Program-made: the position numbers and the translations under genes
The notes under the pieces: model-generated
What the model saw: only the letters and a program-made list of their open reading frames with translations
What the model was told of the DNA's origin: nothing
Database searches by the model: none
In this document: piece after piece, positions 1 to 8,500 of the stretch
How positions within the stretch are numbered: the stretch's first letter is position 1
Layout: each line of letters opens with the position of its first letter
Source of the DNA: Nemertoderma westbladi
Lineage: Eukaryota; Xenacoelomorpha; Nemertodermatida; Nemertodermatidae
Direction of reading: 5' to 3'
DNA: 64,000 nt
NCBI GenBank assembly: GCA_032718475.1
Contig: JAUCBJ010008182.1
Coordinates: forward strand, 34,982 to 98,981

Positions 1-1
1 G

Positions 2-226
2 CCGGGAGATCACGTGCTGTTGGCAGAAGTGAATCTAAAAAGACGCTTCTGGATAACAGGTGTCATTTTAGCCACACATCCATCTATGGATGGAGTGACA
101 AGAACTGTGACGGTACGGACAATTGACGGTCGTACAGTAGACAGACCGACTCAACGTCTCGTACTTCTTGAAGAGACTCGTAACGAGTCTGGAGACTACA
201 AATCTCCACCTAATACTAGTAAATAA
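2..226 (+). CDS. Pol C-terminus (DUF5641-like tail) of an upstream tandem element A copy
   Basis: The frame is open from the window edge and encodes the last ~75 residues of a BEL/Pao polyprotein, matching the end of the complete copy at 14232. The visible part covers the basic C-terminal domain that follows the integrase (KRRFWITGVIL, then the terminal LVLLEETRNESGDY block). In this family that domain (DUF5641) is thought to be part of the integrase tail. The rest of this copy lies outside the window, so nothing can be said of its integrity. Its presence shows that element A is arranged in tandem, internal region followed directly by a shared LTR. Confidence 0.85.
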   Translation, partial: PGDHVLLAEVNLKRRFWITGVILATHPSMDGVTRTVTVRTIDGRTVDRPTQRLVLLEETRNESGDYKSPPNTSK

Positions 227-511
227 TTAGGAGTTTACAAATAGATTTCCACGTACCTGTACACCGTAGTAAGGACAGCGGTAGAATTCCATTGTCTTTA
301 TATGTGAACATTGAGGGTGGTACCCTTATGTGTCACATAGGAGCGGGATTTGTAGGTATAAGAAATGGAATTCTACTTGGAACTCACAATATTGAGACAT
401 TTTCGAAATTTTAGACAATCCATTTGGATTTGAAAAATTTTTAAAAAATTTCTCCAGTGAATAGATTTCAGGGTACAGTCGGGTGGAACTTAAAATTAGA
501 GAAACAAGAGA

Positions 512-533
512 GGAAGACTTGCGAGCCTTTCTT
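512..533 (+). repeat. Dispersed element-A motif GGAAGACTYGYGRGCCT
   Basis: One of at least twelve copies of a ~20-nt near-palindromic motif scattered through element A. Others begin near 2604, 3059, 5647, 7345, 7429, 11941, 14518, 15666, 18641, 18935 and 18974, with a weaker one at 12644. Copies lie in non-coding DNA and in at least two reading frames of coding DNA, so the conservation is at nucleotide level. The copies at 3059 and 18974 sit at the proposed LTR starts. Confidence 0.75.
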
Positions 534-637
534 AAAATTTTTAATTAAATTTTACACGGTCTTGTTTCAATAAGTTACGTCAAAATAGACTTCCCTATAT
601 TTATTACTAATTCTTGACTGCTTATTTTCTGATAATA

Positions 638-680
638 GTTTGGGATCAAAAAGTGAGTATTTTAGACTCACAGCCAGTTT
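638..680 (+). promoter_or_regulatory. Conserved post-pol hairpin block, copy 1
   Basis: The block holds the string ATCAAAAAGTGAGT, with GTGAGT (653-658) able to pair with ACTCAC (666-671), followed by a CCAGTTTA tail. The same block occurs at 14645 and, shortened but still able to pair, in element B at 38187. In all three it lies 233-235 nt upstream of the ORF2 start codon. The function is unknown; an RNA structure controlling ORF2 or a donor-like splice signal are possibilities. Confidence 0.6.
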
Positions 681-824
681 AGCCCAAATTCGTTTTTATT
701 TCGGCAAAAAAATTTTAGATAAGAAGCAGCGTGTCATTAAAGAAACCCTAGATCTTAGGCTATGGGTAGGAGGTTAGAGCGTTGTCGAGCCCAAAGGGCA
801 GACGAAACTCTCACGTCTCCTCAC

Positions 825-857
825 AACTAACTACAAACTCTGTTGTATTCCCTCTAG
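825..857 (+). promoter_or_regulatory. Candidate splice acceptor upstream of ORF2, copy 1
   Basis: A branch-point-like AACTAAC (825-831) is followed by a pyrimidine-rich run and CTCTAG ending at 857, 31 nt before the ORF2 start codon at 889. The identical arrangement is at 14831-14863. An acceptor directly ahead of a downstream ORF is how many retroelements express env, so ORF2 may be made from a spliced message. This is a pattern call only. Confidence 0.5.
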
Positions 858-888
858 TAGTAATGATTATGTAACTACACCCCTAATT

Positions 889-2582
889 ATGGAGAAAGGG
901 ATACAAGGAGAGCCGAGATGGGGATATGATATCCAAGAGGAAGCGGCAGCTTCATTCGAACGATTTGGAGCAAAAGACTACACTATATTTGGTATAAAGG
1001 AATTATCGGAAAGTACAGCGAAGCTCGCAAAGACAGCAATGCCTTTACTCGAGCAGGATTTAGCATATTTCGAGACGTGTATCTTCGCTGTCTTATCGAA
1101 AGACCATCTATGTTTACATTGTTACCCTATGAAGGAGAACGTATCGTGGAGATTATGGATGAATCACGGCAGACGCGTGCGCCTATCGGTCACCTTGGTG
1201 ATGAATTCGAAGTAACTACTACGATCGCCGACGATCCTTTAGAGGAACTTCTTGAGATAGAAAGGAACCTCCCGAAGAAATCTCAGACGGAGATTCGACA
1301 ACTTGAAGCAACAGATGCTATAGTTTGTATACAACCTTCAGAAACCTACCAACCCATAGACCCAGACGATTACGATTATAGTATGGGAGGAAGCGCTCGA
1401 CCGATTGGAGATCTTATATACGAACGAGTGTGGTACCCTGCCAATACGATGTGTAGTAAATGTGGCGTCGCTGGACATCATATGGCAAAGTGCAGTGGAA
1501 AGCACATTACTACGACTCAGCTAATCTGTGGATGGTGTGGGGATCAAGGGTCTCATACCTTTTATACTTGCTGGAGATTTATGGCCCAATGTACTTATTG
1601 CAATATAAAGGGACATCGAGCATCTGAATGCCAACTAAGAGACATACCCTATGAACACGAATCTGTAAAACTCGTGAGGAAATTATTTGACGAGTGGGAA
1701 GATTTAGCCGACGAACATGTATCAGCACAAAGAAGACGGTTTCCGATGAGAGCGCATCTCGGATTTTGGGCGGTAAATCCTCAAACGATGAGGTCGGAAG
1801 GATATATCTCCGCTATGCCCCAATATGACGAACTTATCGAGGTTGTCGATATTTTGCCCCACGACAGCGGATTTCGAGTGGTGCGCGAGTATCTGTTACA
1901 GATTCACCCGGATAACAAAAACACGTGGAATTTTCAGAAAGTCGTAAATCGTATCACGTATGGTGAATTTGATCGTTTCCGAACCGAAAAGCGGAATAAA
2001 GGAGCTTGGTTAACCGTCGCATGGGCGTACCGAGCCGCGTTTTACCATAAACGTATACGAGCGAGCGTATTCGAGGAAGAGGAGGTCCTAGAGGCGACGA
2101 ATATACCAGCCACTCCGGTTGCGCCGTCTGCACGTCACCCTCGGGAGGACGGGCAGGGTAGGATCATACGGGTCCAGAAGGTGGGCCAACAATTGAAGAA
2201 AATTATTAATGTGGAAGAACGCAAGGGAGTTGAGCCGACTATTCGAGTTACTCGGGATACGGTATCACTTCCAAGAGAACCGGTAGGAGGATCGGGACAT
2301 ACACCAGCTGATCAACAGGGGGCGCAAGCTACTCTTGGGTCTGCGTCGTCCGCCTTTCGCGAGTTCCCAGACGTTCTACCAACTGTAGCGACAACTGATC
2401 GGTCACGAGGAATTGGTCGAGGTTTTGGGATGCCAAATAGACGAATTTGTGAGGAAATAGTCGCACCGTCTCTTAACGTCCCAAGTAAACCAGTGACTCG
2501 CCCCATTAGTCCCATATCGCGAGCAAAGTCACCTGTGCGCAGTTTTCGAGGACGCGGCAGGGCTCGATCTACTAAGCGATAA
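889..2582 (+). pseudogene. ORF2 (exonuclease-like/zinc-knuckle protein) copy with a 2-kb internal deletion
   Basis: This matches the ORF2 of copy 2 (14895-18620), but about 2.02 kb is missing after codon ~49, and 9 further bases are missing near 1090. The first frame runs 889-1215, and the second half stays open in another frame to the TAA at 2582. The deletion removes the whole exonuclease-like region and the in-frame TGA of copy 2, but leaves the three CCHC knuckles (around 1448-1630) and the Arg/Gly-rich basic tail. The remaining coding part differs from copy 2 by only a few amino acids. It cannot make the full protein; the knuckle-bearing half might be made if translation starts at 1077. 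Confidence 0.75.
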
Positions 2583-3057
2583 AAGGGAGGGCAAGGGTGG
2601 ACGGAAGACTCGTGGGCCTTTCTTATGATTTGTGATTTATTTTGAATTATATGTTTTATATTTAGAAAATTTAGTAAATTTATATTTTATATTTGTGCTT
2701 ATTTCGAACTTATGCAATTTGTATTGTTCCGAATTTATGAAATTTAGAAATAAGAACTCATATTTAGTAAACTTATATTTAGTAAGAATTTATATTTTAT
2801 ATTTACGTGATTATTTCGAACTTATGCAATTTATATTATTCTGAACTTATGCAATTTATATTGTTCCGAATATTATGCAATTTATATCTTATAAGCAGTA
2901 TTTGTATTTACAGTGAAATAGAAAGTTTTATAGATAGAAAATTTGTGCTCAGAAAGACTCATATTTGTAATTATTCCAAACTTATGCAATCTACATTTAG
3001 GTACGAAAGTATTTGTAATTACTTGAATTTATGCAATATTTGAGATGCAATAGTAGA
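2583..3057 (+). other. AT-rich tail between ORF2 and LTR, copy 1
   Basis: About 475 bases of AT-rich DNA without a supported gene. It contains short direct repeats such as GAACTTATGCAATTTATATT and one dispersed motif copy (2604-2625). The corresponding region at 18621-18972 differs by several indels and has an additional motif copy. A polypurine tract would be expected here; the clear purine-rich run is in copy 2 (18913-18933). Confidence 0.6.
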
Positions 3058-3500
3058 TGGAAGACTCGCGAGCCTTTCTTATTGTTTTCATTTATTTGTA
3101 TTTGTAATTGTTTGAATTTATGCAATATTGAGATGCAATAGATTTATATTGGTGAATTTAATTTAGATTTATATTGTACTTACTTAGTAAAGCCTTAAAT
3201 ACGTAAAGTTTGAATTTGTAATTATTTTTGTATCGAATCATTACGTAAAAGGGAAGTATTGTTTGAAACTTAATTGTAAATATGTAAGTACGCCCTAAGT
3301 ATTTTATAGTTTGATTGATTATTGGTGAAAACCGTATATTTTATGCACGATAATATCCTGTTTTCATGGAGCGGTATAGAATTATATTCCCTAAATGCCG
3401 TGGATTTTCAAAATTTTATTTTATTCGAATTAACTTTGTAAAGATTGCTTTGAGTTCTCATTAGTATTGGTTCTATCTATTGTGCATCTATCGGTCAAGT

Positions 3501-3578
3501 GGTTCAGTAGCTCAGTTGGTAGAGCGTTGGAAATTATATGTGTAGTAGGTATCGAGTTCGAATCCTAGTAAGTGCGAA
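3501..3578 (+). other. tRNA-like segment with A and B boxes inside the element A LTR
   Basis: The D-arm/A-box string TAGCTCAGTTGGTAGAGC (3508-3525) and the T-arm/B-box string GAGTTCGAATCC (3554-3565) lie at tRNA spacing. The acceptor ends do not pair, the T stem has mismatches and no clean anticodon arm can be drawn, so a functional tRNA is unlikely. It is repeated at 19416-19493. It may be a captured tRNA fragment or an internal pol III promoter about 280 bp upstream of the TATA box. Confidence 0.55.
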
Positions 3579-3644
3579 TTATTTTTTGTGCAGAATTTCA
3601 ACTCATTTAAATTAACCGCTACAAATTAATTGCATTTGTCTGTA

Positions 3645-3793
3645 CCAATAAGGCTGTAGTTATTTGATTGTAACCAATGTCGTGCAAGTTATATATTAGC
3701 TGGACCAATAAGCTATCTTTAAAACCTTGTTAGAACCCATAGAACAATCGAGAATTTTCTCGATTGATTGCAGCACAAATTTAGTATATAAAG
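3645..3793 (+). promoter_or_regulatory. U3 promoter of element A: CCAAT boxes, palindrome, TATA
   Basis: Three CCAAT motifs lie between 3645 and 3715. The inverted repeat CAATCGAGAA-TT-TTCTCGATTG is at 3745-3766, and TATATAAAG is at 3785-3793. The same set is conserved in the second LTR (palindrome 19659-19680, TATA 19699-19707). A start about 25-30 nt past the TATA box would leave an R region of roughly 100 nt before the polyadenylation signal. The palindrome looks like an operator for a dimeric factor. Confidence 0.6.
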
Positions 3794-3914
3794 GTGCGAT
3801 TCGTTCATTAGTTATCTCAATCTTATATCCCAATCTTTCTCAGATTACCTTATCAATATTCTGTCGTGCTTAGTTCATTCTCAGATTACATTGTATTATA
3901 ATTGTGTCTTCTGT

Positions 3915-3920
3915 AATAAA
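3915..3920 (+). terminator. Polyadenylation signal AATAAA in element A LTR
   Basis: A canonical AATAAA lies about 125 nt after the TATA box, where an LTR R region is expected. The other LTR has AATAAA at 19826-19831, although the surrounding sequence has diverged. Confidence 0.55.
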
Positions 3921-5295
3921 GTCAGAATATTCTCTCAGCTTTTCTGTTTTACTATGAATTCACTACGGTGAACAAACTCAGGGACAGGATGGCCGGCTAG
4001 AGATCGGGCCGCAGCAATGAACGGGAACATCACGGGAATGTAGACGAGAGACAACCCGCAATACCATTTTAGAGTTATTCGCCCATCGCCTGAAAGGTTA
4101 GACAGCGTTCGATCCTTGCTACCTAAGTATAAGACCAAAAGATCAAGAGGTAGACGTAGTGACACGCTGCAAGCCTAAAATTACATCATAGGGACTGTAC
4201 TGTCTTGATTCAGGAAAACCCACAGTAGACCTTCACATTCCTACGGGGGGAGGGATAGCGCAGGCAGATACTAGTACGCAGATAGGACGTAGGCACACCG
4301 GTACAAGGCATACACATTGGTTAGGGTGCAGCAAACTGTACGCTTAACTCTTGCTAAGTACAGGTGCGTCTGTGACTATTTGCCGTGCAACGGTGTCCAT
4401 TGCATCAGAACTTGTAGGCTAGGGGGGTTGCTGTGTTTTCACCTGAATTGGGATTGTACCGTTCAGGCGGTAGGGCAGTTTACGCTAGGCGCAAATAAAT
4501 TGAGGCTATCAGGGATATACTAACATCTACCGTGTCCCCGCCAAAGCCCTAATAGGAAGTTACCCGGACTACCTGGGTGACTAAAATTCTAGATAGGAGC
4601 CAGGATAGCTATTAGTACCCGTACGCCTACAGTAGTAAACTAACACATCTCTTCTTAGTATCAGGGACCTGGTACCTAAAATTGCCGAATTCTGGGCGTA
4701 GTATTAACCTTATGCCTGAATTTGAGTCCTGGAAATACGCAAGAGGGGAAGGAACCTTATCATTCGTGAGTATTGGACCTACAAGTTATAAAATTGGAAT
4801 ATTCGTAAAATGCACACCGTACCCAGTAATTATATATGTGAAGGAGCAAAACTGTTTTGACCGTTCAGAATTAACACACGCGCGTTAGAAATTATTTACA
4901 CCTCAAAATATATAAAATTAACTTTTGTCCGTACTGTGCTTTGCCCGCTAGTTAGACATCTCCAAATATCTGCCTCTGTACCTAGCTAGCGTCCCTTTGC
5001 CCAACCATATAAATCACACCGCGGCAAAGTCTACGAGCCCCTTAGTCCGTCAGTGAGTCAGCCTGATTTTAGGATTCGCTGCGCGGGATTTTGTTTTATC
5101 GAAGTTTGTCTGCTCGTAGACTGTTTTCTGCCTCACCGGTTATAAGAGATCGATACTGCAATATATTCGCTTACTTAGAGTTTACTGTTTTGGTGAGAAG
5201 GTCGGATTTATGATTTGATTTACAAACTTTACAGTAGGATATTGCAGGTATTGTTACCGTCCCTTCCGATAGTAGGAATAGGCGTATCTCTTCCA

Positions 5296-5558
5296 ATTAA
5301 TTGTATTTAATTTACCTTTTGATAACGCATATCGTTATCCGATTTATTTGTTATAAAATTGGCCGCTAGGCTAATTTTATTATATACTTATTCCGTGACA
5401 TTTATTTGCTGTAAAATTGGCCGTTTAGGCTAATTTTATCCATCTGCTATAAAATCGGCCGGTAGGCTAATTTTATAAGACTGTAATTAGTACCGTTTAG
5501 ATAAATACGGTAAACTCGATACTTTGACACTCACTTTACTTGACTTACAACTACCGAA
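5296..5558 (+). promoter_or_regulatory. Element A leader with three stem-loops before gag
   Basis: Between the LTR end and the gag start codon lie three similar inverted repeats: 5353-5380, 5412-5438 and 5448-5477. Each pairs an ATAAAATT-type arm with AATTTTAT, extended by GGCC/GGCT, around a short loop. Loops and a few stem bases vary while the pairing is kept. No convincing primer-binding site complementary to a tRNA 3' end was found next to the LTR. The stem-loops could be packaging or translation elements. Confidence 0.6.
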
Positions 5559-8500
5559 ATGAGTGACAAACAAGACTATACGAAGAATACACCTACCGAC
5601 TATGACTCGTGTGACGCGGATAAGTCAGCAGCGGAAGGACAACAGGGGAAGACTCGTGAGCCTACCGAACCTACGCCGTGTGCGTCACCAGTACATCCAA
5701 CGGGAGTACCGGATGCCGTAGTACGAGGCGACGGCAGGACCGAGGACTTTCTAACTGTTCCGCAACCTAGATACAGGGAAACGGAAATGGTAAGTTCAGC
5801 AGGAAGTCAGGAAAGCGTTGTTAGGAGCGTCGGTGGTTACATGGCGCATATTACCAGGAGTATTGGAGAAGGCCAACGCATATTAGACGGGTTGACCGCT
5901 CCGATGTCTCGATTCGAATTCTACACCCTCCAGGTTAGAGTACAGAGTAAAGTATATAAGTCCGTAGATAATCTAGTTGGCCTACAAGATCTAGCTAGAC
6001 AGAGACAGGACATGGATACTCAACTTAGAATCCTCGAGAAACTAATGATCGCTAGAGAGAAACTGATTCAGTTTAAGTCGACGATTAGACAGATACAACA
6101 GGAACAAGCAGACCAGTTGTTAGGTGAGTCAGTTTCGGACGAATTATTACAGCCCGAGGAAGAACAGGAACTGTACCGACTGGATGGACAATTGAAACAT
6201 CTGACGGACCACTTACGTATGTGCGGCGAAGACGTCGGCGATTTGGAAACCGTGCCGGAATATACGAGGGAAACTTCACCCGTACGAATCGAATCGGCAC
6301 CGGGAATACTGGATCAATCTCTGGTGAGTATTCGTAGCGAAATCGGCGAGGGAATTATGGCTACGTCAGAAATTGCTCGACAACAACAGCTCTACAGACA
6401 ACAACAGGAGATGGAGGAACAAACTCAACTTCTAATGCTACAAGCAGCAGTAGAGGAAGAGAAGCTACGCGTTGCAAATATAGCAAGAATCTCCCATCTG
6501 CAAGAACAAGCCGAGTTGGAAGCAGCCGAGATGGAAAAGTTAGAGTTGGACATTGCGCAACAAACGGCAGCAGCGGCAGCGGCTGAGTCAGAGCGACAAG
6601 CGGCAGCGGCAGCGGCAGCGGCGGAGTTAGAGAGAAACCGGTTAGTTTTAGAAGCCAGAGCAGAGATGAAGACACGGCAAATAAAGGCCCAGTCAGCTAT
6701 ACGACAAGCGGAACTCGAGGCGCAACAACAACAAACGGAACAACGCGAGAAAGAAGTTAAACTTCGTTTCGAACTTGAGAAGAAGGCGAGAGAATTAGCC
6801 AACGCCAAGGAAGACCTGGATCTACAAGCCCGCGATCGATCGATGAGATCTCGAGACGGACATGACTTGGACCAGATAGAGGTAAGACATCGCCACATTC
6901 AGGAACGAAAGAAAGAAGGAAGCGTAGGAGCACCCGGACGGGAACGACAATTAGTAAAGGACTTGTGTCAACGATTCCCACAGGTAACTCATATGTTTGC
7001 ACCGGTTACGACTAAGGAACCTGTTTCGATTGCGGGTAGTAGTGATATTTCTCCTATCCATGGTGTGACGGAACACAGGTTTGTTATTCCGGACAAGTTT
7101 ACACCGCCAAGAGCAACGTCGTCGCCTATTCCGAGGGTCAAGGTAAGTAACCCACCGATTACAGATCGTAGTAGTTTATTAGTCGGACCTGCACTACTGA
7201 CGACTAAACAGGTGAGTCCACCTCTGACGCCAAAACCTGTTACACACTACGCTTACCCAATGACGTTTAGGCCAACAAGGCCTTTGGATTCAAACGCCGT
7301 TACTCGACTACCGGTCCAATTTACATCGCAATCTACGACTTCGAGGAAGACTTGTGAGCCTACCGAACAACGGAGAACAGTGGATACGCGACCGTTCAAC
7401 CAGTTTGCATCGCAATCTACGACTTCGAGGAAGACTTGTGAGCCCACCGAACAACGGAAACCAGTAGACGATGTTTCGAAACGGAATGTTAGAATTCGTA
7501 CGGCGCAACGGACTCGAGCACGTCGACCACCGTATCCAGGTGACAGTAGTACTTCGAGCGAGTCGGATTACCCGGAACGCGAGGTATTTAGAACAGGAGC
7601 GGCCGACAAATGTAAACGTGAGCGTTCGGATAATTCATTTATCGACAATCCTCCACAGAATAAACCAACACAAAAGGCGTTACAACCAACAGACGCGATC
7701 AGTACACAACAGTTCGCCGACATCCTGCGACCAGTTGTCAACAAATTGGCTCAGATCGAGGAGCGTCTGGAGGAAGGTTACACCGACAGTTCGAGAAATT
7801 CCGAATTCGAACACAATAGACACCCGAAGGAACCACAAAGACCGGTACCTTCAAAACACACATCGTATCAGGGAAAAGCGCCAAGAAGGGAGAACATCAA
7901 CCAGACTACCAACCAAGGACGCGAAACTCTGAACGTTGCAGAGGAGATAGCGAAATTCGCAGCCAGACAAGGATTGCCGGTGCAACAACCACCGAAGTTT
8001 TCCGGTAGCTCAAAACACTGGCACACCTTTGTAGACTATATCGAATCCCAGATCGCCGTGTGCGCCTTTACATCACGGGAGAAGTTTAATTACCTGCTCC
8101 AAACGTTGTCAGGAGAACCTAAACGTTTGGCAGAGACCTTCGTTGGTGTACCGGACGCCTTTGAATTAGCGTACGATCGTTTAACTTCGATATACGGAGG
8201 TACAGTGAGCATGGCCAGGTCAGTAATAGAGGAACTCTGTAAGGGAGGGGCTATCACTAAACCCGTCGACTTATTAAAACTAGCTGACGAGATAAGGAAC
8301 GCTATCACAACTTTAAGATCCATTGGACAACTTGATTACGGGAATACCCCTACAGTCCTATTAAAGATCATAGGACGACTCCACCATCGACTTCGTCGGG
8401 AGTGGAGAAAGGTCGAATACCAGCTAGAAGAGCGTGGAGGATTCTTAAAATTAGAAGATGTGTACCTTTTAATATCCAGGGAGGCAGTAGTAGAAACTCG

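Larger units (their letters stand above)
227..888 (+). other. Non-coding spacer between pol and ORF2, copy 1
   Basis: About 660 bases without a supported gene, nearly identical to 14233-14894. It starts with a segment containing CATAGGAGCGGG, also found just after pol in element B (around 37734). An AT-rich stretch follows, then a copy of the dispersed 20-nt motif (512-533), a conserved hairpin block (638-680) and a possible splice acceptor (825-857) just before the ORF2 start. It probably serves as the 3' untranslated region of the gag-pol message and as the leader of ORF2. Confidence 0.7.
3058..5295 (+). repeat. LTR of element A (5' LTR of the complete copy)
   Basis: About 2.24 kb, matching 18973-21218 along its length. 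The right end (TCTTCCA at 5295) is set by where that similarity stops at the end of the downstream copy. The left end is inferred from the 7-bp inverted terminus TGGAAGA...TCTTCCA; similarity cannot fix it because the tandem copies are alike further upstream. Inside are a tRNA-like segment, three CCAAT boxes, a palindrome, a TATA box and a polyadenylation signal in the order expected of U3-R-U5. The stretch just after the TATA box (about 3815-3945) differs strongly from the other LTR while the rest is close to identical. Confidence 0.7.

Noticed and set aside
3501-3578. A functional tRNA gene
   Set aside because: Acceptor and T stems do not pair and no clean anticodon arm exists; only A and B boxes are convincing.
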